Assembly: GCA_015179125.1 (NCBI GenBank)
Contig: WHVA01000257.1
Location: 62,001-126,000, forward strand
Reading direction: 5' to 3'
Length of the DNA stretch: 64,000 nucleotides
Origin: Gautieria morchelliformis
Lineage: Eukaryota; Basidiomycota; Agaricomycetes; Gomphales; Gomphaceae
The position numbers and the translations under genes are program-made. Position 1 is the stretch's first letter, and each line of letters begins with the position of its first letter. Below are positions 32,337 through 43,728 of this stretch, one piece after another. The notes under the pieces were generated by a model. It had not been told where the DNA came from. It saw only the letters and a program-made list of their open reading frames with translations, and did not search any database.

Positions 32337-35300
32337 ACTACTGGGGTCATGGGGGTTAAACAAGGAAAACGATCATAGAGCAGTCAAAGGTCCTGGCTTG
32401 CCCGGATAAGACTCGTGGAAGTCAGTGACCAGTTCTGAGGCATGATCAAGCTCGGAAGTGAGGATCCACGAGGTTTCTTCGTCAGTACCTTCGTAGCCAG
32501 TCCACCTAACAAGATAGAGCAGCTTGCAGCTCTTTCGTCTATTATCGATCTTCGAGTCGAGGATTTCGGAGACCTCGAACTCGGGCTCACCGTCGATAAT
32601 GACTGGGGGCGGAGGAGGCTGAACTCAGTTCGGGATGGTGTTGGGCGAGGCTGGTTCGAGCATAGATAAGTGGAATACTGGATGGACTGAATGCATGTGT
32701 TCTGGAAGTCGAAGGGTGAAGGAGTGAGTACCCGCTCGGGAAATGATCTCAAAAGGACGCAAGAACTTCTCGGCGAGCTTCTTGGTAGCCGAGTTGTTCT
32801 GAAATACTGTGCCTTTACAAAGGCGAGGGATCCTACTTGGAAATCAGGAGCGGGTTTGCGGCGAACATCGGCCGAGGCTTGGTAGGTCTTCTGAGCCTCG
32901 AGGATGGCCCGGCGAAGTTTTTGGTGTAGCTCGTCCAGGTCAACCACGAAGTCTCGAGCTCGTGCCGAGGCGAGGTCGCGCTCGGGGTGGACTGCGAAGT
33001 TCCGGTGGTAACCCTTATTAGCAAAGAATGGGGATATGCTGGTGGTTGCGCTAGGCGCATTGTTGTAAGTGAACTCGGCTAGGGGAAGGAGCGAAGTCCA
33101 ATTGGACTGTTGATAGTTGCAGTATATCCTGAGGTACTGTTCCAAGGTCTGGTTAGCACGCTCGGTTTGACCGTCACCCTCGGGGTGATATCCTGAGGTG
33201 AAATGCAACCGCATGTCCAAGGCTTTCCCTAGAGAACGCCAGAAGTGCGAGACGAACTCGGAACCCCTGTCCGAGGTGATGTGCGAGGGGACTCCATGCT
33301 TGGAAAAGACATGAAGGACGAAGAGGTGAGCGAGCTCTTGCGAGGTTATCTTGTCTGTGGTTGGAATGAAGATAACCTGCTTAGTGAAGCGGTCAACAAT
33401 CACTAGTATGGAGGTGAACTCGGATGAAGGGGGGAGCTGCTCAATGAAATCCATAGACATGGAATTCCAAGGCTTCTCGGGAACGGGAAGTTGTTTGAGG
33501 AGACCATAGGGCTTGTGACATTGCGGCTTGCTTCGCATACAAGTGGTGCATGTCTTGCAATACTCCTTGACAAAGGATCTAATCCCTGGCCAAGTGTAGT
33601 CTCGTCGGATCAGCTCCAAGGTCTTGTTGACCCCGAAGTGTCCCGAGAGAATGTGATCGTGCTTGTATTGCAGGATGCGAAGTCGAAGGTTTTGGGCCGC
33701 TGGAACATAGGTTCGGTTGTCAAGATTGAGAAAACCCTCGGGGTCTGTGGTCCACCTCGGGTCATTAACCAAGCCGAGGTGCGACTTGGCTATGGGGTCC
33801 AAGGGGAGGTTCGCTAGTATGTCAGCTCGGATCAGCTCTGTATCAAGCAGTGAAGCGGCTCAGAGGACAACGGGAGCGAGGTTAGTAGCTCTAAGGGACG
33901 ATGCTGGTGTTGAGTAAACACTGGCCGTAGGTTCTGTGGGTTTATGGTGGCATAGTCGCTATTCCCCTCTTTAAGGTAGACATCCCATCGTCTAGTGAGC
34001 CAGGCTTCGTTCCGAGACGACCAGGTCGGAAACGGATGGCGAGGTTGAATTGGGAAAGGTATTCTGACCACCGAGCTTGTCGACGGGTCAAGAGCTTCGT
34101 TGTTGAAAAGTATTCGAGGTTCTTGTGATCGGTAATAACGTCGACAGGGTCGCCAGAACCCTTGAGGTAGTGTCGCCAGCATTGAAAGACTTCAAAAATT
34201 GCTAGGAGCTCCTTGTCATGAACATCGTAGTTGAGCTCAGTAGAGGTGAACGTGCGGGAGTGAAAGGCAACGGGATGAAGTTCGCCTTCCGAGGTTCGCA
34301 GTGATAAGATTGCCGCTAAGGCATAATCTGAAGCATCAGTCTCTACGATTAGTGGAAGGTCAGGAATCCAGTGGGTAAGGATAGGAGCGGTAGTGAACGC
34401 CTTCTTCAACAGGTTGAAGGCCTGTCGACAATCCTCGGAAAAGTTCCAAGGGTACCCTTGCGGTGAGTCGGTGAGAGGAATGGCGATGTCGGAGTAGTTG
34501 TGAATGAAACGTCGGTAGAAGTTGGCGAAGCCGAGGAAAGATTGGATGTCGCGAACTTTGCAAGGTTCAGCCAGTCTTGAATGACCTTTACCTTGTCGTC
34601 CGCCATAGTGAGGCCCTCGGGAGAGAGTATGTAGCCGAGGAATTCGACCGAGTCACGATGAAACTCGCATTGTCTTCTTTGGCGAAGAGGTTGTTGAGTC
34701 GCAGTCGTCGCAAGACTTCCTTGACATGTTCAACATGTTTGGAGGGGTCACTGGAATAGATTAGAATGTCATCCAAGTATACCACCACACAAACGTCCAA
34801 AAGGTCGGCGAAAACCTCGTTCATGAATCTCTGGAAAGCAGCAGGGCCGTTAGTGAGACCAAATGGCATAACCAACCATTCAAAGGACCCATAGCGAGTC
34901 CTGAAGGCGGTTTTCCATTCGTCACCCTCGGCCACCCTTACGAGGTGGTAAGCGTGATGAAGGTCAATCTTCATATAGATGCGAGCATTCTTTGGAGCAT
35001 CAAGTAAGTCAGCAATCAATGGCAATGGATACCGATCTTTTTTGAGATCTTGTTTAAACATCGGAAATCGACACACAACCGAGTGAGCCATCTTTTTGCA
35101 GACAAACAATACCGGTGCACCATGAGGTGAGCGTGAAGGTCGGATGAAACCGATGTTCAAGTGCTCGTCGATGAACTTGCAAGTGCTTTGAGTTCGGAAG
35201 CTGAGAGAGAGTAGATGGGACCGATAGGTGGCGAGGTCCCTTCTTCAAGGTTGATTTTGATATCGTGAGGTTGGTGGGGAGCTAGAGTGTGAGTGTGTGC

Positions 35301-36080
35301 TTTTCTGAACACATCTGCAAATTCGTGATATACTTTGGAACATGTTTTTTAACGTTCTCAGAAAGCTCGGAAGAGCCTTCTCCCGATGTTGCTCCTCGGG
35401 CGAGGAGCTCAGGCGAAGCCAGATTCAGCTGAAACACTTCGGACCCTTCCAATCTAGACGTGCGCATGAAAGCGGGTGCATTGATTAGGGAAACGAGCGG
35501 TGCTTGCAACTTCAGAGGCGAGTTCTGAGGTGAGGTCGAAGGCGGGGGCGAAGATGCCGTAGGCGAGGTCGAAGTAGTAGCCAAGCTGAGTGGGCTGACG
35601 TCGCCGTAGTCGCTGGAGTCGTAGTCAAATCGATGGTCTTGAAAGTAATACTGCCCAATACCCAGTCAATCGATGGATTGTAGCAGGTGAGCCAGTTGTG
35701 GCCAAGTACCACTGAGCAACTCGAGTCGAGCGAGGTTACATAGAAGGTAACCCATTGTTGTTCCCTGGTCGGAAAGCAGAGACAGAGGTCTAGAGCTTGG
35801 GTAATGGTAGTGTTAGTACTACCGTCAAATAGTTTCAAGGGTATAGGAGAGACAGGATAAGCAGGCAGAGAGTACTTCTGGACAAATCTGGATTCAATAA
35901 AACAATCTGAGGACCTGCAGTCAACTAATGCAACAAAAGCGACGTTGGGAAGCGAAGGCGAGGTTAGATCTACATTAAGGGAATCTTTGGACAATGAATG
36001 AGAACCGGCACTGAGTCTGAGCACATGGGTGAGGTTACCGCAATCCTTGGATCGTGTGGTTCCGAGGTTGCTACCTATTT
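32337..36080 (-). pseudogene. Ty3/gypsy chromovirus pol, copy 2, frameshifted
   Basis: On minus: retropepsin region (VALVDCRSSDCF, where the usual Gly after D-[S/C] is Arg), RT with [13 protein letters not shown] (35160-34588), several indels through 34680-34410, RNase H (34409-33942, TDHKNLEYFSTTK), integrase (33802 onward: HFGVNKTLELIRRDYTWPG, CTTCMRSK, ITSDRGSEFVSHFW, YHPEGDGQTERANQ), then a frameshift at about 32820. In the shifted frame a chromodomain is clear: EFEVSEILDSK, LLYLVRWTGYEGTDEETSW. A TGA at 32625-32627 (PN-stop-VQPP) is another likely CGA decay. Relative to copy 1 the integrase is complete. The 3' LTR expected at the left is absent; the sequence abuts the other element's LTR at 32336. 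Confidence 0.9.
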
Positions 36081-36082
36081 TT

Positions 36083-37303
36083 TCACCTCCGTAATGGAGG
36101 CCGAAGTCCCTTGTTAGGGGTCTTCGCTGCCCGACCTTTAGAACCGCTACCGTTGGTAGACTTGTTCTTTGGGCAGTCCTTGATGATGTGGCCTTTGGTG
36201 CCGCAAAGCAGACAAAGGCCCTGGTTGACCCGACGTTGGCGTTCCTCAGGAAGTAGTTTACCGTCCTTCCCGAGCTTGCTCGATATGTCGGGTTGGCTCT
36301 TGTTGTTCGAAGAGTTGTTGTTGGAACCTCTGCCATTGTTGTTAGTCTTGTTGCGGTTCTTATTGTTATTGGAACCGCTGGAAGACTGGTTGTTGTTAGT
36401 GGCATTGCTGCTGGACGGATTAGTGGCGCGTGCAGGCTGGGAGCTACGACCATTGATCATGGCGTCATATTCCTTACGCTCCCAGTAACGGCTGTCGCAT
36501 TCCAGCACGAAGTTCCTAAGCTCAGCGAGGCTGCGGAATCGAGGGAAGTGAAGTAAGTCATCCTTGATTCGTTTGGCCAAGCCCTTGTAGGCGAAGTGTT
36601 GGAGGGCCGCATCGTTCCACTGAGTCCTAGTCGAAGCTCGGGCGAAGTCGATAAAGAATCGCGCGGCCTTGTGGTGCTCTTTCATAACGATCTTCTCGAG
36701 GTCGATCTCGGCTTGGGCAGCATTGTCGTATGGGCCGAAGTTGAGCTCAAGCTCGGCCTTGAAGCTGTCCCACTCCTCGAGCCAATCTGGCTCGGGTTGG
36801 ACTTCGCCGAGGATCGCCGGCTCGAAATACTGTAGAGCTGAGCCGGACAGGTAAGAAATAGCATACTGCACCTTCGAGGCCCCAGTCTTGAACGCTGTGG
36901 GACTGTCTCGGAAGTTGAGTACGCATTGAAGGAAGAAGGTGCGCAGCTTGGCCTGGTCAGTACCGTCATAACTATCCGGTTCCTTGACCTTGGCTCGTGC
37001 TTCGGACTCGCGAGGTTTCGCGAGCTTGATGAACATTCGATGCATAAGCTCATTGTCCTCGAGGTCACCGAGGTCCTTGGGAGGCAGGTTGGGGAGGTGC
37101 TGATCATTTTCAGAACCTCCAGAGCCATCACCTGGATCACCTGAAGGGTCACCAGGGTTAGCCCTACCTTTGCCTTTGTTACTAGGCTCGGTGGGGTCTG
37201 CGAGGGGTATCCCCGGGGATGGTGGTGAATCGTCAGGGGCTTCTGAGAAACATTGTTGCTCTGATATACCCCGAAGGGTGCGGGAACGAGTCATCATGGA
37301 CAT
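36083..37303 (-). CDS. Chromovirus gag, copy 2
   Basis: About 406 residues from MSMMTRSRTLRG at 37303. A disordered Pro/Gly/Asp-rich N-terminus is followed by the helical capsid-type domain (KVQYAISYLSGSALQYFEP, DSFKAELELNFGPYD, TQWNDAALQHFAYKGL), an Asn/Ser-rich linker and zinc knuckle CLLCGTKGHIIKDC. The last residues (LRPPLRR) differ from copy 1 (EVKK end) because of a 1-nt loss near 36111, so the gag C-terminus is frameshifted. It forms the particle shell and packages RNA. It overlaps the start of the pol frame. Confidence 0.9.
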   Translation of the reverse strand: MSMMTRSRTLRGISEQQCFSEAPDDSPPSPGIPLADPTEPSNKGKGRANPGDPSGDPGDGSGGSENDQHLPNLPPKDLGDLEDNELMHRMFIKLAKPRESEARAKVKEPDSYDGTDQAKLRTFFLQCVLNFRDSPTAFKTGASKVQYAISYLSGSALQYFEPAILGEVQPEPDWLEEWDSFKAELELNFGPYDNAAQAEIDLEKIVMKEHHKAARFFIDFARASTRTQWNDAALQHFAYKGLAKRIKDDLLHFPRFRSLAELRNFVLECDSRYWERKEYDAMINGRSSQPARATNPSSSNATNNNQSSSGSNNNKNRNKTNNNGRGSNNNSSNNKSQPDISSKLGKDGKLLPEERQRRVNQGLCLLCGTKGHIIKDCPKNKSTNGSGSKGRAAKTPNKGLRPPLRR

Positions 37304-37347
37304 AGTGAAGAAAAGGGATACGTAGGGTGTAAGCAGTCTGAAAATAC

Positions 37348-37884
37348 TGTTACGGTACGATCTGTCGTAAGGTTGACCGAGGCTGGGAGCGAAACCCGAG
37401 GTAAGGTCCGAGGTTACGGGGCGAGGTTTGGATGGGGAAGTCGGAGAGGGACTTGGCTTCAGCTTATGTTCTGTGCCGACCCTACGCATGAGTCCCAACT
37501 TCGGAGGCAAACGAATAAGAGGTGAGGTTTGGCTTAAGAGGCGAGGCTTAGAAACTAACTAGGGATCAAAGTATACGATAGTTGATTTTCAGAATGAGGA
37601 GTAGGAATGCATACAGGGGGGTTTATATACGAGCGAGGGTACGAGTCAGGGGTGAACATATTAGTGGAGGTCAGGGTGAGGTAATATGTGAATGATGCGT
37701 GATGGAGTGGAATCAGTAACTAAGGGGATACGGGCATGGGATCAAGGTTGGATATGAGCTCTAGCTCTAGCTCGGGCTCGGGCGCAGGATAAGAATCATA
37801 TGTACTCGGGCACGAGTATCACAAGGCTCGGGCTCGGAAGAAAGTTATACCGGTAAATAACCGGCCAAAGGCCGAGTTCTTACA
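37348..37884 (-). mobile_element. Complete 5' LTR of chromovirus copy 2
   Basis: TGTTACGGTACGATC ... GAGTTCTTACA, 537 bp, stands upstream of gag in the minus orientation. It includes a run of GAGCTCTAGCTCTAGCTCGG-like words near 37750. The outer flank GGCTC does not match the other end of the element, which is lost. Confidence 0.88.
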
Positions 37885-38060
37885 GGCTCAAAGTAATCAA
37901 GAGCGGTTCCCTTGAGGAAGGACAGAACATAGTTCACTTTCGCAGAACCATCTCAGAAAGCTTGGGATTTAGCACAGAAATTCAATATTGTGGGGATCTG
38001 TGTATGTGGTCTGAGGTAAGATGCAATGCAATGTGACATGTGTGACTACCAGACTGGTAC
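37885..38060 (-). pseudogene. Gag fragment of a further gypsy element
   Basis: The minus frame reads ...GSAKVNYVLSFLKGTALDYFEP, the conserved capsid motif seen in gag of copy 2 (KVQYAISYLSGSALQYFEP) but clearly divergent, with one in-frame stop. It is cut at 37884 by the LTR. It is only about 55 residues. Confidence 0.65.
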
Positions 38061-38850
38061 AGGTTCCCCCCCTGAAAAATGTGCATGAGAACAAAACAAA
38101 CAGGAAGGAAGGCACACATGGAAAGAAAGAAAAGAAAAACAAGATGCACTTGCTCTGCTATCCCAATTTGTCAGCATGTGTGAGGGTCTGCACAGCACCC
38201 TACAACAATGTCTGGCACAGTATCCATTTTCATGCCAGACATGCACATATCTGGGGGGAGGAGATGCAGTCCCTGCTAGGCCTTCTGCTTTGTCCTCCAT
38301 TCCATCTTCTTCTCGTATCGTTTCTTCTACTTCTCTTCCATCCCTTTCACCATTACCTCCCTAATCATCTCCTTCCTTGCCCATCAGTTCCACAGCCCTT
38401 GATGTCCACCCATGGTGAAATAACTGATGGTAGTGCATGTGGAGGTGCAGTCAGTGGAGATGTGAGTGGGACAGGTGATGGGGTAGAAGGACAGGGGGTT
38501 GTGGTGCAGCAACACCTGCACATGGTGTTTCTGGCATTGTGGGAGTGTTGCAGGACTAGGGACATGTGGGGGTATGGAGTGGTGCAGGTTCCTCAGCTAT
38601 TTTCTCTCTACGCCCTCTCCCTCACTTCTCTCCTCTCTTTGCCTCACTTAACTCCCCCCTCCTCCAGCTGTCATCTGGTGCGGGAGGGTGTTCCTGCATC
38701 CATGGCCTCTGGCATGGGTAGCACAAGTTTGAGTGCAAGTGGGAGTGTGACCATGGGCACAGGACTGTGGGATGCACTGGAGTTGCAGTGGAAGTGCTGT
38801 GCTGTGCGGGTGGTGGGGTTGGTGGTGCGTGTGTCATGACACGTGTATTC
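38061..38850. other. Low-complexity TE-derived stretch
   Basis: Pyrimidine-rich and TG-rich DNA. The long plus frame (38021-38839) lacks any domain, and its Leu/His/Cys-rich composition follows base bias. On minus the Pro/Ser/Thr-rich frames resemble the disordered N-termini of gypsy gag proteins, so a decayed gag start is the best guess. Confidence 0.35.
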
Positions 38851-39405
38851 GGCCTTCTCAACCAGCTCTTCGAACCCATCGATGTATTCATCAACTGAAC
38901 GCTTGCCCTGGTGGTACTGGCACGATTCAAGTTGGTTCATTGCATCGGTGGCCTCGTGTAGGGGGTAAAACTGCTGGCAAAATGCTTCAACAAAATCCTT
39001 CCAGGTCGTGTAGAGCGGCACGCCATGCTTTGCTGAGTGAGTGAATGCGCGACTGGCAAAAGTCGCAGCCCTCCCTGTTTTCATGAAGGACATCGCCCAA
39101 AGGATCTGCGACTGCTCGTCTGGGAAGTCACTTGCACACATGCCCAGGTAGAGGCTGCACGACTGGATGAAGTTGCGACCATTTGCACGATCCCCATCGT
39201 ATTCAGAGGGCTTTGCTGGCTCAGCTGTTCGCTTTGAGGAGGCACGAATGCAACCAGGGAGTCCAGCCATCAGCCCAGTGGTCGTAGCCTGCAGGGCGTT
39301 CAACCTTGTCTCCATATCTTGTTTTTCCTGCCTCTCCCTCATCAACTCTTGCTCTATCGCTGCCAAGCAGTCCAAAACTTCAGCAGCAGATGGCAAGTCG
39401 TCCAT
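38851..39405 (-). pseudogene. Gypsy gag (capsid N-terminal part), truncated
   Basis: From the Met at 39405 (MDDLPSAAEVLD) a helical leader is followed by KPSEYDGDRANGRNFIQSC and TWKDFVEAFCQQFYPLHE, then YHQGKRSVDEYIDGFEELVE: the Retrotrans_gag pattern of basidiomycete gypsy elements. Homology ends at AEYT (about 38850), where the sequence switches to the low-complexity stretch. The rest of gag and pol are missing. Confidence 0.8.
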
Positions 39406-39712
39406 GGTAAGTGTTAGAGGGTGTCAGGGTATGAGAAAGGATTGCTAAAATCACTGCTTTCGCAGGGTGTTCGATTCGAAGTCAGGGAAATTTCGCAACC
39501 AGTGCTCTAGAGAGAGTTTTCTACTATAAGGGCAACCTAGGCAGATGCTCTACACTCAAGCGGCGAACTGGCGAAGGGGGATCCAAAGTAAGATAGAGAA
39601 CTATATACAGGACATAGACATACCTGGCGAAGGGGGATCCAAAGAGAAAACTCTAAGGAACCCCTCCACCACCTAACTACCACTATAAGCAAACTCGGGA
39701 ATGCTAGCCCGA
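39406..39712 (-). mobile_element. Leader/LTR remnant of the truncated gypsy, with intron-like segment 39568-39623
   Basis: Upstream of the gag Met, the minus strand holds ...TAGGTTGCCCTTATA, like the GGTTGCCCTTACA end of the LTR at 32336. Further upstream is a 56-bp segment GTATGTCTATG...CCTTCGCCAG bounded by a 21-bp direct repeat (39568-39588 and 39624-39644), then TTAGAGTTTTCTCTTTGGAT and TATA-like GCTTATAG. This order matches the LTR at 22869, although the two gag/pol families differ. I take it to be the end of this element's 5' LTR. The outer LTR boundary is not visible. Confidence 0.6.
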
Positions 39713-41777
39713 TCACCGAATGCCCGAGTTACATAAGCAATCATGCCAGCGATAACAGGGCTGGACAGATAAGGAAGGAATGATGTTGGAAGGGGCCAGA
39801 ACAGGAAGGGAAATAAACAGAACACAAGACAGAAGGATGCTAAAGGCTAGGAGAAGCTCAGGGGCCACCAACAACACACTGCGATAATGCGGTGTGCGAT
39901 AATGCATGCGATAAAGCATGCAATAATGCACAGTGCAATAATGCGTGCGATAAAGCATGCGATAATGCACAGTGCAATAATGCGTGCGATAAAGCATGTG
40001 ATAATGCACAGTGCAATAATGTGTGCGATAAAGCATGCAATAATGCACAGTGCAATAATGCGTGCGATAAAGCATGCGATAATGCGCAGTGTGTGATTGG
40101 TGTTCCCCTGACAGATGTACGTTTTCCTCAAATACAATGTCAGTGGATATTAGGATTTTGTGTGTAGATGGATCCCATAGCTTGTACCCCTTGGTGGATC
40201 CATCATATCCTATGAAGATTAATTTTTTTGACATTGGGTCAAATTTGGTGTGCTGAGTTGTGGTGTGCGCATAGGCGAGGCATCCGAATGTTCGGAGGTA
40301 GCTGAGGTCGGGTGTGCGTCCAAGGAGTTGTTCATGTGCAGAGATGTAATTATTTGGGCGTGAGGGAGCACGATTTCTTACATGCGCAGCTGTGGCAACA
40401 GCGCTCTCCCAGAATCCGTGAGACATGCTGGCGCTTTGTAGCATGGTGTGCGAGGCTTCTGCGATCCTTTGGTTTGCTCTCTCGGCGACGCTGTTCTGTT
40501 GCGGTGTGTGGCGCGGTAAGTTCATGCTTTATTCTGTTCTCTTCGATGTACCGGATGAATTCCGCCGATAGGAATTCCCCCCCGCAATCCGAGTGTATGG
40601 CTTGGAGCGTACCTTTGTAGTGTGTGGAGATGAGCGCATGGTATTTATGAAGCAGTCAAAGGTGTCAGCCTTCGCTTGAAGAAATAATATCCATTTGTAG
40701 CACATGTAGTCGTCCACCAGCACGTAGTGGTAGCTATGGCCCTGGATGGAGCATGTTCACATGGGGCCTGTGAGGTCCATGTGGACTAGTTCGAAGGGTT
40801 GAGTGCGGTGGTGAGTCGAAGATTTGAATTTCCTCCTTGTGGACTTCCCTAACAGGCAGCCTTCGCACATCAATAGTGCGCATTGCGAATTTGGGTCAAT
40901 TTGGTTGTTGATTCGTTTCAAGGACAACCAAGAGAAATGACCGAGGTGGGCATGGAGGATGTCTAGAGGGACGTTCGTTTGTACTGAGTGAATGGACGGT
41001 GTTGCACAGCTTAGTGTGAGCCAATAATCATGCCGGGTAAGCTGGCCTTCCGCGTACTGCACCCCATTTTTGCTGAGGTTTACTTTTTGACCCTCAAAAG
41101 TGACGGTTATTCCTTTTTCTCCTATTTTGAGGATCGAGATGAACCAACCACCGATGTCTGGGGCGTGAAGTACATTCTGGAGCTCTATTTTCTTCTCCAC
41201 TCCATTCCCTCTCGTTCATGTTATGACTGTGCCAATGCCAATGTAAGGTATGCCTTTCTTTTTGTCAGCTAGGTATACCATGCGCGGTATCAGGAGCGTT
41301 CGATACATTGAATAGTCGGCTATGTCGTGCGTTATATGATCAGTGCAGCCCAAGTCGAGCATCCACCTGTGCGTGCTCACGATATAGAAGCAAATGCTGT
41401 CATTTGTGGCATTGGAGGTTACAAGGGGTGTAGTATCTGATGAGCCTGGAGAGTTATCTGTGACTGCAGTGCTTACAGAGGGCATCATTTCCTCTTTCTC
41501 CTTTTCTTTCACTTTTCTTTTGCCCTTTCTATTGCCAGTCCCTTTCTTTCTCTCAGACTGCGCCTCTTCTTGAGACAAGCCGTGTGCACGCATTGCGCCG
41601 GCAGTCTTTTTCCCAGTGTCCGGTGCCCCCGCAATAGTTGCACTTGTTCTTGCCTGTATTTGACTTCACGCGGATGGCGTTCACGTTCAGCTGAGCTCCC
41701 TGTCGTAGTTCTTCAGACAGGATTCGGCTCCGCGTGTTCGCCCAGTCAATGTTTGAGAAGTCGGTGATGGTGGCAAG
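39713..41777 (-). pseudogene. Ty1/copia wreck: gag end, protease, GAG-pre-integrase and integrase
   Basis: From right to left on minus: gag tail with zinc knuckle CNYCGGTGHWEKDC (41810-41553), protease WMLDLGCTDHIT (41593-41216; the D-S-G triad is D-L-G, so inactive), GAG-pre-integrase (HAHLGHFSWLSLKR ... CEGCLLGKST), and integrase (HMDLTGPM; DCGGEFLSAEF in a shifted frame near 40600; HTPQQNSVAERANQRI). The frame is then overtaken at about 40100 by a 39-bp minisatellite and ends at 39713. RT and RNase H are absent. Several frames are needed, so it is dead. Gag continues at 43729-44256 beyond the insertion. Confidence 0.88.
39903..40097. repeat. 39-bp minisatellite, about 5 units
   Basis: GCGTGCGATAAAGCATGCGA-type units start at about 39903, 39942, 39981, 40020 and 40059, exactly 39 bp apart with few differences. 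On minus each unit encodes 13 residues (HYCTVHY + RMLYRT) in the integrase frame, so length changes would not break the frame. Confidence 0.9.
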
Positions 41778-43723
41778 TGTTAGAATAAATGGGATAATTA
41801 TATCACACACTATTCTAAGGTCTAAAAATCGTCTAACTGAGCTTACTATCTATGAGAGATCATCCATGCACCAGTAGCAGTGCCTGCCCTGGAAAGCAGG
41901 CACCTGGCCCTGTCAAGATTGGTTTTCAAGCGTTAATATCGTGTATTAGTGAACACAGCGAATGCTCGAATAACTTGTGCGAATAAGTATGCCGTTTGGC
42001 GAATAGGTGAACCAATGAATGTTCACAAGGTAAGAGGGTTTGCCTAAATGGGGCTCGCCCTATCTACAGTCATAGCGAAATAGCCCGTGGCTCTTGACGA
42101 TGTAACGTGCAAGGTCTCACGGAAGGGCTGTCTAAGTCTCGACAATCCCTTCGCCAACAGCACAGAAAATGGTTCGAAGGCTAAGGTAACAAAGATAAAG
42201 TATGAGAACTCACCAGTGATGCCTAAGTCCTTTGCTGGTCGAAGATAGAAATCTCCAAGAGAAGGCTTAAGACGATGATCACAGTGAGGTCAAGTTTGCA
42301 CAAGATGCACGACGTATGATAATTGAACTGGGGAATATACATGCGAATGTAAACTACTTATATCGAATGCTCATATGGTATCAGCGAATAGGAAAGAGGC
42401 CGTCACGAGTCAGGGTTGGATAGGGGTGCGCAGTCATGATACTAAGGAGATGGAATAAACATACAATAGAGTGAGGGAAGAATGCAAATGTGGAACGACG
42501 GAGAGTAAAAGGTGGCGAAGGCACTTGTGGACAAAACCATGTCTTGGGACCCACATGCATGCTACCCTGCACGGACTCTTCGTTCACTGGGTTGATCCCG
42601 CACGACCTATGGAAGGGGCGCCCTGCAAACACACATTGGCCAAACGAACACCCAATGGGGTTGGATTAAGAAGATGATGGGGCTAATGATGAACCATCAT
42701 GCCGGGTGATTGGTATCGATCATTTTTGATGGCGTGCCTGCTGGCGAAATGCGCGAGCAGCGAACAGCGGTTCGGAGGGTGAGGCGAACAGCGAGTAGGG
42801 TGGATGTAGAGGAGGAATGGTTGGTAGGTGCGGCGAACTCTGACGAAGATGCTAGGGAGTGACGAGGGGGAACATGGAGGTAGCGCGGTAGGAGAAATAA
42901 ACCGGTCATGACAGGCCCCTGGTCAGACGAAATATTGCAATGGGACTAATAGTGCCATACAGGGACATTGGACACGATGGAAATCACAGTATATAGTACT
43001 ATCTATGGACATACTGAATAGCTACCTCAGGAGAGAGGTACAGAGATGGCAAATACCTTGCCAAGGCTGCTGTAGGCACACAGCACAGGAGACACACAAG
43101 ATTCTTTCTATTCTATTCCCCTGACTAGCCCCACTGATTACGAACTGTATTTCATGTTGAGAGGGGCTTTGTATACTGCTCCAAGGTCCCAAGTTAGATA
43201 CTTGTCAGTAGGACAAGTATCACCATCATTGTTCCTGCCCCACAGCTGTATGCAGCCTGTGGAGCATTTCTTATATCAAAGGACATTATCCTGACCCATT
43301 CTATCACTATCTTGAACACTGATAGTCACTACTATCTTAGTATAAGTAGCTACCATAAATGTACGAACAAAACATCCAGAATAATCCAGAAATTACTGTT
43401 TCACCCCCTGAAGTCACTGTAGACTTGTTTGATAGCTACAGAGCTTAATTCTTGATAGTTTTCTCTAATTCTTTGTCGAGAGTCTATTATAACTGGCTAC
43501 ACTATACTGTTCCAAAAGCGAACGCTTTGTACCTCTTGTTCCTCTGTTATCATTTATTTCCCCCTCGACTCAGTCACATGACCTACACCAACTGGTGACC
43601 CGCCCGCTCCACAGGACTTAGTCAGCTCACGCATACATCACGCACAGGGGTGCATGAAAGATACCCACTCCCTGAGCCATTCAGAATATATCTATTCTGA
43701 TATATCTGATATTAATTCTAAAA
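41778..43723. mobile_element. LTR-like insertion (TGTT...AAAA) in copia gag, TSD GCAAG/GCAAA
   Basis: It starts TGTTAGAATAAATGG and ends TTAATTCTAAAA. The flanks are GCAAG (41773-41777) and GCAAA (43724-43728), a 5-bp duplication with one change. Excision rejoins gag as ...IAQQMIFA-TITDFSNIDW. Without its own insert (41911-42913 plus 5 bp) it is about 940 bp. It is related over its right half to 705-1760. It has no ORF of note. Confidence 0.78.
41911..42913. mobile_element. Nested solo LTR, 1003 bp, TSD GGCCC
   Basis: TGTCAAGATTGG ... GGTCATGACA, with terminal TGTCA/TGACA, is bounded by GGCCC at 41906-41910 and 42914-42918. It is the same family as 55648-56652. GCGAAT/ATTCGC words recur throughout. 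It sits inside the 41778 element, so it is younger than it. Confidence 0.93.
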
Positions 43724-43728
43724 GCAAA

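Noticed and set aside
37885..37889. TSD for chromovirus copy 2 (GGCTC)
   Set aside because: The other end of the element is truncated at another LTR, so no matching flank exists.
38021..38839. 272-codon plus-strand frame
   Set aside because: It has no domain, biased composition, and begins over antisense gag DNA.
39885..40100. CRISPR-like array
   Set aside because: Units are contiguous with no unique spacers; it is a eukaryotic minisatellite.
39887..40167. Asn/Ala/Cys/Met-rich repeat proteins on plus
   Set aside because: They are translations of a 39-bp minisatellite; its match to the integrase frame is on minus.
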